This document shows positions 55,082-64,000 of a stretch of DNA of 64,000 nucleotides, piece after piece. The stretch is taken from the IMG/VR virus record IMGVR_UViG_3300032235_000623, positions 44,850-108,849 of that record; one strand, 5' to 3'. The notes under the pieces were generated by a model. It was not told the origin of the DNA and did no database searches. It saw nothing but the letters and a program-made list of their open reading frames with translations. Numbering within the stretch: the stretch's first letter is position 1; every line of letters starts with the position of its first letter. This DNA comes from a virus. Made by a program: the position numbers and the translations under genes.

Positions 55082-55853
55082 TTTTTTATTTGTAAATATA
55101 GCAAGTGGGCTTGAGCCATTAATGCAAGCACCACAGCATAGTCATGTCAAGCAGTCAATTGTTGCACAGATATCTGCAGCAGTATATTATCAAGCAAAAG
55201 TTTTAGAAAAACTAGAGGATAGCAAAGCTTTTAAAAGGCAGTTTAGCACAGTTATATTTAATCAAATTGAAAAAGAGTTTGGAGAGTACATTGATGCTAA
55301 AGCAAGAACATCACCAAAGTCATTACACCATGTTTACGAGTGGCAAAAAATTGGAAAAGAAGATGCAAGACTTTTTAAATTAAAGCAACTCGAAGGACCA
55401 GGGATATCTTTTAGAATATCTACAGACTTAATGCCATCAACTTCTTTTGTGCCAACTGGAAAAGGCAAGCATAGGCATGTTTTTGTGAATAAGGCATCCG
55501 TTATGGAAGCTGGAAATCCAGTCACTATTTCTCCAAAGTATTCAGAACGATTAGTTTTTGAGGTAGATGGAGATGTTGTATATATGCCAAAGGGAGCTTC
55601 AGTAAAAGTTAATAGGCCAGGCGGATCTGGTGCAAAGAACCAGTTCTTCTTAGCGACTAGCCAATATTTTAAGAGCAACATGGTAAATTTAGCAATTAAG
55701 AATTCAGGGTTTCAAAGATTATTTAATATGTCTTTAAAGAAAGCAATGTCTGTTCCTTCAGATATTAAAACAGTTAAATACAAGTTTAGTCCTAATATAA
55801 TTAAGAGCCAGGCTGACTTTGCTGTTGATTACGCATTTGGGGGTGTATCATGA
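55071..55853 (+). CDS. Neck / tail-completion protein
   Basis: The 260-residue product starts at TTG and overlaps the stopper stop by 11 bases. It is helical to about residue 80 and then beta-rich (ISFRISTDLMPSTSF...). The gene position corresponds to HK97 gp10-like tail-completion proteins. Homology is not certain. Confidence 0.65.
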   Translation: MASNFLFVNIASGLEPLMQAPQHSHVKQSIVAQISAAVYYQAKVLEKLEDSKAFKRQFSTVIFNQIEKEFGEYIDAKARTSPKSLHHVYEWQKIGKEDARLFKLKQLEGPGISFRISTDLMPSTSFVPTGKGKHRHVFVNKASVMEAGNPVTISPKYSERLVFEVDGDVVYMPKGASVKVNRPGGSGAKNQFFLATSQYFKSNMVNLAIKNSGFQRLFNMSLKKAMSVPSDIKTVKYKFSPNIIKSQADFAVDYAFGGVS

Positions 55854-56362
55854 GTCCAGACTACAATATAGATGCAATGTACGAGGTAAGAAAATTTTTG
55901 TGGCAGGGTCTACAGGATAATAACCTAATAGATAGAGATGATTACTACAGCGATAATTTAGGAGAGTATATTAACCCTATTATCCCAGTACAACAATTAG
56001 CAGAAATGAATCAGTTTTTAAGTGGTAAAACTCATATTGTTTATGACAAGATTGGTTTGTCGTATGAGCAAAACTGGCTAATATGTTGCGAGCAGCTTTT
56101 ATTTACAATATATTCAACAGATTTTGCTGAGATAAATAAAATTAGAAATTACATGCTGGATCAGTTCAGGAGAATGGATGAGTCAGCCAGGGATTTAAAT
56201 TATTGGGAGGATGTCTCAGATAAGGTTAAATTCCACAGTATTTTTGTTGCTGACATATCTCCAACATCCCCCTCAGAGGAGCTACAAGGCTTTCTGGCAG
56301 GAGATGTAATCTTGGAGGTCAAATACTCTAGGATTACGGACCGTAACGGCAGATTCGCTTAA
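55850..56362 (+). CDS. Tail terminator protein
   Basis: The 170-residue product occupies the slot just before the tail tube and has the alpha/beta design of tail terminators (YEQNWLICCEQLLFTIYSTDFAEINKIRNYMLDQF; LQGFLAGDVILEVKYSRI). It would cap the tail tube and join it to the head. It overlaps the preceding gene by four bases. Confidence 0.75.
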   Translation: MSPDYNIDAMYEVRKFLWQGLQDNNLIDRDDYYSDNLGEYINPIIPVQQLAEMNQFLSGKTHIVYDKIGLSYEQNWLICCEQLLFTIYSTDFAEINKIRNYMLDQFRRMDESARDLNYWEDVSDKVKFHSIFVADISPTSPSEELQGFLAGDVILEVKYSRITDRNGRFA

Positions 56363-56421
56363 ATTGCTTTAGACAACTAAATATTGTAAAATTGTCTATA
56401 GAGGAAAGGGCCTAGCCAGCC

Positions 56422-56450
56422 ATTTATATATATAAATTATTTCATGAAAT
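56422..56450. repeat. Two adjacent perfect palindromes in the tail-tube leader
   Basis: ATTTATATATATAAAT (56422-56437) and ATTTCATGAAAT (56439-56450) sit directly before AGGAGG and the ATG at 56465. They may fold over the leader or bind a regulator. Confidence 0.6.
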
Positions 56451-56464
56451 AGGAGGTTAACTTC

Positions 56465-57199
56465 ATGGCACAAAATACAGGTAATGCTAAAAACATTCTC
56501 GTAGGTGCTTCACCATTGTTCCTTTCTGTAGATGACTCTACAGTTACAGGCTACGATGACAGCATGGAGGCTGGTGTTCTTAATGCATTTACTGCAGATA
56601 AGAATACTTATGTCCCAGCATTTGATACTGCAAAGTCTTATATCGAGACACTAAACGCAGTTGATACAACTACAGCTTCAACTGGTGGCACACCAGTAAC
56701 AAAGGGCGCAGCATACCGTAACGTTGGTTATACAAACAACGGTCTTCAGATCACTTATAACCCAACATACGATTCAGTAACAGTAGATCAGCTTCTTGAT
56801 ACAGCAAAGCTCTTCAAGTCAGCGATGGAAGTTATGATTGCAACAGAAATGTCCGAAGGTACTCTTGAGAATATTCTCGTTGTATTCGGTCAGGGTAAGG
56901 AAACTCTAAGCGAGGTAGATGGAAACGATGTTCTCGGTCTTGAGGCAGGTGCACTTGGTGCAGCTCCAACTGAGCGTCAGCTTATTGCTATTGGACAGGC
57001 TCCAACAGTTGTAGGTCCAAATACAGAGCGTGTATACTATGCACGTCGAGTATTGTCAGTACAGCAGTCACAGTTCTCTTTGGCTCGTACAAATCCAACT
57101 ACATTCCCAGTAACATTCCGTCTTCTACCATCTGGTGAGTCATCTCACGCAGGTTCAGAATACGGTAAGATTATTGACCGTGCTTGGACACCAGCATAA
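56465..57199 (+). CDS. Major tail (tube) protein
   Basis: The 244-residue product is beta-rich and ends FRLLPSGESSHAGSEYGKIIDRAW, matching actinophage tail tubes. It has the best ribosome-binding site of the region (AGGAGG) and codon usage like the capsid gene, consistent with high expression. A terminator follows. Confidence 0.88.
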   Translation: MAQNTGNAKNILVGASPLFLSVDDSTVTGYDDSMEAGVLNAFTADKNTYVPAFDTAKSYIETLNAVDTTTASTGGTPVTKGAAYRNVGYTNNGLQITYNPTYDSVTVDQLLDTAKLFKSAMEVMIATEMSEGTLENILVVFGQGKETLSEVDGNDVLGLEAGALGAAPTERQLIAIGQAPTVVGPNTERVYYARRVLSVQQSQFSLARTNPTTFPVTFRLLPSGESSHAGSEYGKIIDRAWTPA

Positions 57200-57220
57200 T
57201 AATTAATTTTAATTATTAAT

Positions 57221-57248
57221 ATAAAGCCCCCAGAAATGGGGGCTTTAT
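57221..57248 (+). terminator. Rho-independent terminator
   Basis: ATAAAGCCCCC (57221-57231) pairs perfectly with GGGGGCTTTAT (57238-57248). It ends the tail-tube transcript. Confidence 0.88.
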
Positions 57249-57270
57249 ACTTGTAACGGTATAATCATTA

Positions 57271-57279
57271 TGTTATAAT
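57271..57279 (+). promoter_or_regulatory. Extended -10 TGTTATAAT
   Basis: TGT-TATAAT follows the tail-tube terminator and precedes AAAGGAGG and the TTG start at 57306. Confidence 0.55.
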
Positions 57280-57305
57280 AATTGAGACAGCCAAAGGAGG
57301 ATAAA

Positions 57306-57632
57306 TTGGCAACTACAGTATATGATACAGAAGAAATTGTATTACAGAATGGCGTAAGAGTAACACTCAAGCCTTTAACAATCAAGCAGTTAAGAAAGTT
57401 CATGATTGTTGTAAACAAACTTCAGGATACAAGCACAGAAGATGAAAGCCTTAATACATTATTAGAGGCATGCGCTATTGCACTAGAAAAGCAATTAGAA
57501 GATGTAACAATTGAGTTACTAGAAGATATTTTAGACGTACCTACTATCAATCGCATTCTTGAAGTTTGCGGGGGAATTAAGATGGACGACCCAAACCTTC
57601 TAGCGGCGGCGGTTCTGGCTGGTCAGAACTAG
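57306..57632 (+). CDS. Tail assembly chaperone (gpG-type)
   Basis: The 108-residue product starts at TTG 57306, eight bases after AAAGGAGG. It has VRVTLKPLTIKQLRKFMIVVNKLQ and an acidic helical middle, and ends KMDDPNLLAAAVLAGQN, the usual design of the short chaperone. The slippery CCCAAAC at 57590-57596 lies near its end and allows synthesis of the longer fusion. Both forms should guide tape-measure folding. Confidence 0.88.
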   Translation: MATTVYDTEEIVLQNGVRVTLKPLTIKQLRKFMIVVNKLQDTSTEDESLNTLLEACAIALEKQLEDVTIELLEDILDVPTINRILEVCGGIKMDDPNLLAAAVLAGQN

Positions 57633-57958
57633 ACCTTGCCGCATTAGAAGGAGAGATTTTTCTTTTAGGACACTGGAAGAATTACGAAGAACTAGAAGAT
57701 AATCTCTCAATGCCAGAGTTAATACAAACAGTCAAAGCTATGCAGAAGACTGAAGAAGAGAAAAGAAGATTCTTAGCTTCTCTTCAAGGCATAAGCTTAG
57801 ATGAAGAAAAAAATGAAGATGCTCCAACTTTTGAAGATGTAAGAAAGGATTTAGGAATAAAAGCGAGTGGTGATGACGTAGTTTCACTACAAGGTGATTT
57901 TGCTAGAGAAGCTGGTTTTGGAATTGGAATGGGCTTGGGGTACAGTAGGAGTAATTAG
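57306..57958 (+). CDS. Tail assembly chaperone, -1 frameshift product (gpGT-type)
   Basis: Read as 57306-57596 joined to 57596-57958. After the -1 slip on C-CCA-AAC the frame continues PSSGGGSGWSELDLAALEG... to SRSN, about 217 residues in total. The extension is helical and acidic. The second frame is open only from 57581, so the shift must occur between 57581 and 57632. The stop overlaps the tape-measure GTG. Confidence 0.85.
57590..57596 (+). other. Programmed -1 frameshift heptamer CCCAAAC
   Basis: In frame 0 the codons are GAC CCA AAC CTT, so C-CCA-AAC fits X-XXY-YYZ. Slippage gives CCC AAA then CCT. It sits at the usual place between the two chaperone frames. Confidence 0.85.
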
Positions 57959-60900
57959 TGGCTGAAGAAAATATTATCACTAATATTACGGCAAGGGCTG
58001 ACTTTTCCGATCTTATAAAAGATCTTGGTAGGGTAACAGCCTCTCTGTCGTCCCTACAGCAAACTGTTGGGGCAACTAACAAAGCAATTGCAAGTCAGAT
58101 AGATTCTATAAATAGAGGTTTTGCTAACACAGTAAGAAGTACTGGGCAATTTTCTTCACACTACGTTTCTCTTTCTTCAGATGTTGATAAGTTTGGTAGA
58201 AGCTTAGACTCTGGAAGACTAAAGCTAAAAGATTATTATAGAAATTGGCAAGAACACACAAGAACATCTGGCGGATTAATTAGAGATCTTGCTAAGCAGC
58301 AAGTTCAATTACAAAATGCAATACTTCAACCGTTGGGTCGTAATGCTCAAGGTTTAATGCAATTTAACGTACATGTTCCTAGAGGCTTAGATGTAATTAA
58401 AAATAAAACAGCAATAACAACCCAAGAGCTAAAGATTATGAATAAGGTTGTTCAGGACGGTGCTGTTCAGCTTATTAACTGGGGTAAAAATACTCAGTGG
58501 GCTGGTCGTCAGCTTACAGTTGGTCTTACGCTTCCATTAGCTGCATTTGGTAAAGCAGCAGCAGATGCATTCAGAAGTGCGGATCAAGAACTAACTAGAC
58601 TTACTAAGGTTTATGGAGATATAGCAGGAGCAACTTCTGCAGATTTATCTAAAATTAGAAATGAAGTATCTAAGACTGCAAAAGATTTAGCTTCAACAAT
58701 GGGTGTTAATTTTCAGGAGACTATAGCCCTAGCTGCTGATATAGCAGCAACTGGAAAAACTGGAAATGAATTATTGTCTTCTGTTTCGGAAACAACAAGA
58801 CTTGCAGTTCTTGGTGAAGTAGATAGACAAGAGGCCATGAAAGCAACTCTTGCTATACAGTCTGCATTTAAATCAAATACAGAAGAGCTTTCAGAATCAA
58901 TTAACTTTCTTAACGCTGTAGAAAACCAAACATCTACTACTCTTAACGACTTGGTAGAGGCTATCCCTAAAGCTGGACCAGTTATCAAGGGACTAGGCGG
59001 TAGCGTACAAGACTTAGCACTTTATCTAACAGCTATGCGTGAGGGTGGAGTATCTGCATCAGAAGGTGCTAATGCATTAAAATCTGCACTTGCATCTTTG
59101 ATTAACCCAACAGATGTTGCTGTTGCTAAGTTTCAGGGTTTCGGAATTGACTTACTTGGAATTGTAAATGATAATGCAGGTAATGTAACTCAAACGCTTA
59201 TGACTCTTCAGTCAGCACTTGATAAATTAGATCCTTTACAAAAACAACAAGCAATTGAACAGCTATTCGGAAAGTTTCAGTTTTCAAGACTTAATGCTTT
59301 ATTTGAGAATCTAGGTAGACAGGGTAGCCAGACACTACAAGTTCTAGACCTAATGAAAGCAAGCGCTGGTGATTTAGAAAATGTTGCTAGCCGAGAGTTA
59401 GCTATGGTTACAGAATCAGCAGCTGGAAAGTATAAGAGAGCTGTAGAGTCTTTAAAGGCAGACATGGCTGGAGTCGGAGAGCAGTTCCTTAATATTGGTA
59501 CAACAATAATTGGTGTACTTGATAGTATTATTGATTTCGGTAAAAAGCTACCAGAACCATTAAAGAAACTACTAGCATTTGGTACTGCATTCACAGCAAT
59601 GGTTGGACCTGTTATTATGCTTACTGGTTTGCTAGCAAACTTCTTTGGCTACATAGCAAAAGGTATTTTCCACTTTAAGGCATTCTTTAAGGGTGGAGAA
59701 GGTTGGAGATTATTAACTCCAGAAATCCTAGCTGCTGAACAAGCAGGATCTTTAGCAGAGCAGACATTCTATAGCGATGCTCAAGCTGCAACAATATTAA
59801 AGAAGGCTCTTGCAGATCTTTCTATGGAGTATGACTCGCTAGCAGCTAGACTAGCTTCTGGAAAAATCTCAGTAGGCCCAGCCATAACAACAGCAGCAGG
59901 AAATATTTTACAGCCAGGTGCTCCAGGTTACAGGCCAGTCAACCCTAACCACCCATTAGTTGGCGGAATGGCAAGCTCGCATTTAAATCCAAGAGATCCA
60001 AATAATCCAGCAAGTATATTTGGTCTGGTTCCTGGAGCAAGCGGAGTTAATCAAAAAATTGGAAGAACTCCACAGATAATGATGACTGAAAGACTGCCAG
60101 ACTATGAAGGAGTAACTTCTGTTGGTGGAGTCTCAACAGGAGTAGTTGCTTCAGAAGCATCAAGATACCAAGCGTTAATGGCAACACTTGGAATGCAGTC
60201 TGAAAAAGAAATTGAGGATTTAAAGAAAACTATTAGAATGGGTGGAGCTGTAAGCTCAGACTTTATTCAAACATTTGATGATATTCTTCCTATAACAACA
60301 CAGATTACTCAAAATGTTGCAGCGCAATCTGCTGCCGTTGTATCAGAGTTAAGAGCAGGTAAACTTACTGTAGATCAAGCAAAAGCAAAAATTATTGCAT
60401 TGAATGCACAGCTTGAGGCAGACTTAGGCTCAGCAATGACGTCTTATGCAACAACAACAGGAAGAACTTTAGATCTAACAAGAGTTCCTTTAATTGATCA
60501 GCCAGTTGTTGATGCAACTGGTAAGTCAAATATGAGAGCACTATTTAGAAAAGGAAGAATGCGTGACATCATGCAGGCTCTTGGTAGAGCTACACGCACA
60601 AGAACAATGGGTGCTCCATATAGCATCGAAACAACAAATCTTCCGAAGTATAATACTGGAGGACAGGTATACGTATCACCTGGCACTATAGTACCAGGCC
60701 CTAATGTCAATGCTGATGTGGTTCCAGCAATGCTTACACCAGGAGAGTTTGTTGTTAATAGAGAAGCAACAGCAGCTAATCTTCCGTTATTGCAGTCTAT
60801 AAACGGTAATGGGTCAGCTGGCCCAGGATATAACATGGGTTCAGATGATGCAATACAAGGGTCTTCTGATAATATAAGAAGTAGATATAGCGGAAGACAA

Positions 60901-63900
60901 TTAGCTCACCTTACAGATGCAATAACTGGAGATACATTGACTGCTGATCAAAAGGCAAGACTTATGAGACAGTTTGGCTTAAGCTTTGATCAGGTTTCAC
61001 AAAAGTCTACCAGAGTTAATAGCTCAATGATTGCAGCATATGATGCATTCTTTAATCAGGGAACTAATAATGGTAATTTAAATATAAATAAAGCAATTGA
61101 TTATTTAAGCGGAAGACCAGTTCTTGATCCAAAGTTTGCCAAAGGAATGGTTGTTCATAATCCACTTATTGCTTATGAGGGGTTAATGTCTGACCTTGGT
61201 ATACCTGTAAGAGAAAGATCAGCTTTTGCCCAAGCTTTAGATAGATCAATTGTTAGCAGACTACGTGCACTATCTGAGTCAGGAGTAGAGTTTTTAGCAG
61301 ATCAGCCAAATTCTCCAAAGCAAGTAGGTGCCTCTGTTATAGGAGATGCAATAACAGACGAAATAGTAAAGTCAAAAAATCCTAAAATCATTCAAGCTCT
61401 AGATAGATTAAAAAGACCAGGAGAAGTTAGAGTTTACAATGAAAGAAGAGGCACAAGCGATAGGTTCTTCCCTAAGACAACAAGTAGAGTAAGCACACTT
61501 CTTGCATCAATTATTGCTAAAAGAAAAATGCCTCAAGTTTCAGATTCAGTTGCATCTGTATTCCCAGGAGTTAGAACAAGCATTGCACAAGAGCCAGAGC
61601 AGGTTAAGAGAGCCCCAGCCCTACCTAGAGGCACATTTACTCCAGGTGCCTATAGAGGATTCTATCCTAGAAGAAACCGTGGTGGAATAATAGGATTAAA
61701 TACAGGAGGCATGGTCCCTAGATATAATAATGGTGGAAGAATTGTTAGTTTAGGTATGCCAACTATGGGTGCGCCAAAAACTTGGTCTGGAGACCATGCT
61801 CCAGCTTCAAGTCAGTTTAAGGAAATGGGCGGTCCTATGATGGCAGGCTTCGGCTTGCAAATGGCTGGACAGATGGTTGGAGGCCAAGCTGGAAATGCAA
61901 TAATGATGGGCGGTCTCGCCATGCAGTTAGCACCATTTGCTGGAATGCTGAAGAAGGTTACATCAGGAATAACTTCATTCAAGTCGTTAGCAGTTGGCGC
62001 ATTTAATTTAGTTACAAAATCGGTTGGCTTACTAAGAGCAGCACTTGTATTTCTAACAGGCCCTATAGGATTAACAATTGCTGGAGTAACAGCAATGGCA
62101 GCAGTCTTATTAAACTTGAAAAAGAATGCAGAAGAGGCTGGTAAAGCAAATAGACTTGCTCTTGGAGGAACATCTGAATCTTTTGCTTCAGTAGGTATAA
62201 AAAATTATAAGACTGTAGCGGATAGACTTAAAGAGATTAATGATCAGATGGAGCTTAATAGGGTTAAGGCAAAATCTATTGCAGACTCATATACACAAGC
62301 TGGACCTACTGGAGTTACCCTTTCAATTAAGCAGCTAAATGAAGCTATTAAGAATGCAAGAGCAAACCAGAAGGAGTATGTAGATGCATTTAATAGCATA
62401 GATCCTTCTAAGGTTGTAAACTATGCTTCGCAAATTAAAGCTCAGTTTGTAGCTATGGGAATGAGTGCAGAGCAGGCATCAAATCAAATTTTTGCAATTA
62501 TAAAGGCTTCAGATAAAGCATCACAAGCATTTTCTGCAGTAACATCTTCACAGTTTAGAAATATAAAAGACCAAGCATCTGCGCTAGAATCATTATTTAA
62601 TACTTTAATTAAAGCTTCAGGAAGCTCATTGTTTAATGCAGAAGAGTTTACTCAAGGATTAGATACTCTTGTATCTTCTGTGATTGCCTATAGAGATTCA
62701 TTAATTGGTACAAAAGATGCAGCAAAGAATATCTTAGATGAATCAGAAGCAACAAAGAAGGTCATGGATGAGATTAGCAAGATTAAGAATTCAGATGCTA
62801 AGCTAAGTGCTGATGTAATAAAGGGCCTAAAGGAACAAAGTTTAACATACGCAACAATTTTAAATTCAGCAGAAAGCCTTGAAAGCGTAACTGCTAAAAT
62901 TTTATTATATCAATCAGGCTTGTCTAACATAGTTGACCTAGCATCAATAGGTGCTCAGGCTGCAGTAACAATGGCAAAGAATTTATCAACAATACAGTCT
63001 GGAATTAATACTATAACTGAAAGTACAGACTCAAAGGTAAACCCACTGTCTGGACTTGCAACGGCAATTGATAAAGCTGACAAGGCGCAGCTTGGCTTTA
63101 ATAATAAAATTAAAGCAGCTAAAAAACTTGATGAAGATTACTACAAGAATAAAATTAAGGCTATCGATAAGGTTATTGAAAAAATTCAAGAAGAAGCCGA
63201 TGAAAGAATTAAGGCTATTCGTGCAGAGCAAGATGCTAGAAATATTGCCACCGATATCCAGCAGGAGCAATTAAAGTATCAGCAAGCTTTAATGGCTGGA
63301 GACATGGAATCAGCAGCCAGTGCACAGTTAGAAATTCAAAGACTTATAAAACAAAAGCAAGAAGAAGATGCTATTGCTGCAATTGAAAAGAAAGCTGCAG
63401 CAGATCTAAAGAAGCAACGAGATGAGCAAGAGAGGCTAGCAGAGCTTGACGAAAAAAGAAAGAAGGGTCTTGAAAACCTTAAAACTCAATCTGATTTAAA
63501 TAACACTTCTTCTTCTGAAATGAAGTCTGCTAGAGATAGGCTAGAAGCATTAATAGCGCCGTACTCAGGTCAGGATATTAAAGATGTTCCAAGCAGTGTA
63601 AGAGAGCAAGTTGTAGCAATTTTAGAAGAAATGAAAAATAGCACAAATAAAGCTCTTAGAGACGAATACTTTAAACTATTTAATGAGTTTAGAGGAAAAG
63701 CTGGCAAGGGACCTCAAGATATTGCTACACCTTTGATTAAGTCTTTCTTAAAGGCTATAGATAATTTTGGAAGCCAAGCTGGTAATTCAGACTTCTTGAA
63801 CGCAGTAAGACAGTTTGCATTAGCTGTTGAAAAGTTCTCAGGTAAAACAGGATTACCATTCTTCAAGCCTTCCGCTGGAGATTATAAGAATAATAAATTT

Positions 63901-64000
63901 AGTTTTGATACTACATATATGCAATTTACTGACTCTACAGGAAAGAAAACAATTCAGTCAATGATTGCGTCATATGATTATGAAAATGCATATAATAAGT
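57958..64000 (+). CDS. Tape measure protein (partial, runs off window)
   Basis: The frame from GTG 57958 is open to the end of the window (over 2,010 residues). It has a PhageMin_Tail region (GPVIKGLGGSVQDLALYLTAMREGGVS near residues 340-370), hydrophobic segments near residues 535-565 and 1350-1380, the motif VPAMLTPGEFVVNREA near 925 and a long Ala/Lys coiled coil after 1,650. Its length sets the tail length; at about 1.5 angstrom per residue the tail would be at least 300 nm. A lysozyme-type insert is not seen. Confidence 0.93.
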   Translation, partial: MAEENIITNITARADFSDLIKDLGRVTASLSSLQQTVGATNKAIASQIDSINRGFANTVRSTGQFSSHYVSLSSDVDKFGRSLDSGRLKLKDYYRNWQEHTRTSGGLIRDLAKQQVQLQNAILQPLGRNAQGLMQFNVHVPRGLDVIKNKTAITTQELKIMNKVVQDGAVQLINWGKNTQWAGRQLTVGLTLPLAAFGKAAADAFRSADQELTRLTKVYGDIAGATSADLSKIRNEVSKTAKDLASTMGVNFQETIALAADIAATGKTGNELLSSVSETTRLAVLGEVDRQEAMKATLAIQSAFKSNTEELSESINFLNAVENQTSTTLNDLVEAIPKAGPVIKGLGGSVQDLALYLTAMREGGVSASEGANALKSALASLINPTDVAVAKFQGFGIDLLGIVNDNAGNVTQTLMTLQSALDKLDPLQKQQAIEQLFGKFQFSRLNALFENLGRQGSQTLQVLDLMKASAGDLENVASRELAMVTESAAGKYKRAVESLKADMAGVGEQFLNIGTTIIGVLDSIIDFGKKLPEPLKKLLAFGTAFTAMVGPVIMLTGLLANFFGYIAKGIFHFKAFFKGGEGWRLLTPEILAAEQAGSLAEQTFYSDAQAATILKKALADLSMEYDSLAARLASGKISVGPAITTAAGNILQPGAPGYRPVNPNHPLVGGMASSHLNPRDPNNPASIFGLVPGASGVNQKIGRTPQIMMTERLPDYEGVTSVGGVSTGVVASEASRYQALMATLGMQSEKEIEDLKKTIRMGGAVSSDFIQTFDDILPITTQITQNVAAQSAAVVSELRAGKLTVDQAKAKIIALNAQLEADLGSAMTSYATTTGRTLDLTRVPLIDQPVVDATGKSNMRALFRKGRMRDIMQALGRATRTRTMGAPYSIETTNLPKYNTGGQVYVSPGTIVPGPNVNADVVPAMLTPGEFVVNREATAANLPLLQSINGNGSAGPGYNMGSDDAIQGSSDNIRSRYSGRQLAHLTDAITGDTLTADQKARLMRQFGLSFDQVSQKSTRVNSSMIAAYDAFFNQGTNNGNLNINKAIDYLSGRPVLDPKFAKGMVVHNPLIAYEGLMSDLGIPVRERSAFAQALDRSIVSRLRALSESGVEFLADQPNSPKQVGASVIGDAITDEIVKSKNPKIIQALDRLKRPGEVRVYNERRGTSDRFFPKTTSRVSTLLASIIAKRKMPQVSDSVASVFPGVRTSIAQEPEQVKRAPALPRGTFTPGAYRGFYPRRNRGGIIGLNTGGMVPRYNNGGRIVSLGMPTMGAPKTWSGDHAPASSQFKEMGGPMMAGFGLQMAGQMVGGQAGNAIMMGGLAMQLAPFAGMLKKVTSGITSFKSLAVGAFNLVTKSVGLLRAALVFLTGPIGLTIAGVTAMAAVLLNLKKNAEEAGKANRLALGGTSESFASVGIKNYKTVADRLKEINDQMELNRVKAKSIADSYTQAGPTGVTLSIKQLNEAIKNARANQKEYVDAFNSIDPSKVVNYASQIKAQFVAMGMSAEQASNQIFAIIKASDKASQAFSAVTSSQFRNIKDQASALESLFNTLIKASGSSLFNAEEFTQGLDTLVSSVIAYRDSLIGTKDAAKNILDESEATKKVMDEISKIKNSDAKLSADVIKGLKEQSLTYATILNSAESLESVTAKILLYQSGLSNIVDLASIGAQAAVTMAKNLSTIQSGINTITESTDSKVNPLSGLATAIDKADKAQLGFNNKIKAAKKLDEDYYKNKIKAIDKVIEKIQEEADERIKAIRAEQDARNIATDIQQEQLKYQQALMAGDMESAASAQLEIQRLIKQKQEEDAIAAIEKKAAADLKKQRDEQERLAELDEKRKKGLENLKTQSDLNNTSSSEMKSARDRLEALIAPYSGQDIKDVPSSVREQVVAILEEMKNSTNKALRDEYFKLFNEFRGKAGKGPQDIATPLIKSFLKAIDNFGSQAGNSDFLNAVRQFALAVEKFSGKTGLPFFKPSAGDYKNNKFSFDTTYMQFTDSTGKKTIQSMIASYDYENAYNK

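Noticed and set aside
57632-57710. Separate second chaperone gene starting at ATG 57710
   Set aside because: The frame is open far upstream to 57581 with a slippery heptamer, so frameshifting explains it better.

Overview
This window is a large piece of an AT-rich, long-tailed (siphovirus-like) double-stranded DNA phage, probably infecting an actinobacterium. The host inference rests on several points: actinophage-type small proteins (a CDxC...CGHH zinc protein of the DUF7455 type, an RGRF-containing small basic protein, a DUF932 protein), many genes whose start codon sits at the predicted transcription start (leaderless mRNAs, common in Actinobacteria), TGTGA-N6-TCACA operators like those of Crp/GlxR regulators, and a secreted Ala/Thr-rich protein resembling those of low-GC freshwater Actinobacteria. 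The last point is an impression and not a search result. No terminase, DNA polymerase or helicase is visible, so the genome extends beyond the window.

Left arm (1-12.4 kb, + strand): many small genes mixed with accessory functions: Ntn-hydrolase, secreted subtilase, pyrimidine-dimer glycosylase, thioredoxin, secreted Ig-like/coiled-coil protein, Lys/Ala-rich histone-tail-like protein and a DUF2061 membrane protein. An oxidative cassette follows (6.1-10.5 kb): SDR, cytochrome P450, luciferase-like flavin monooxygenase, SGNH-like hydrolase and 2OG-Fe(II) oxygenase. An HTH-HNH endonuclease comes next.

Middle (12.4-24.1 kb, - strand): about 30 tightly packed small genes plus tRNA-Asp. Nearly every transcription unit starts with a shared promoter signature, TGTCAG-N10-TATAAT, which does not have canonical -35 spacing. 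Upstream of many of these lie TGTGA-N6-TCACA dyads. A dispersed 31-bp element, four TTGTTAGGTTT iterons, DnaA-box pairs and a candidate structured RNA are also in this block.

24.3-30.8 kb: SAM methyltransferase, tRNA-Ile(UAU), two 2OG oxygenases, a candidate small RNA, small - strand genes with a membrane-anchored lysozyme-like protein, a B12-dependent ribonucleotide reductase and a holin-like protein.

Right arm (30.8-64 kb, + strand): virion genes. Tail-fibre/baseplate proteins come first, including one with FN3 domains, eleven FFGPPG-type repeats and a Hint-like domain. A run of five 2OG-Fe(II) oxygenases plus one degenerate copy follows, then LamG protein, portal, HK97-type prohead protease, major capsid, head-tail connectors, tail tube, tail-assembly chaperones with a -1 frameshift site (CCCAAAC), and a tape measure that runs off the window (more than 2,000 residues). 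The most unusual features are the promoter/operator system of the middle block and the expansion of eight intact 2OG oxygenases, six of which are within 7 kb of a Gly-Pro-Pro-rich tail protein.
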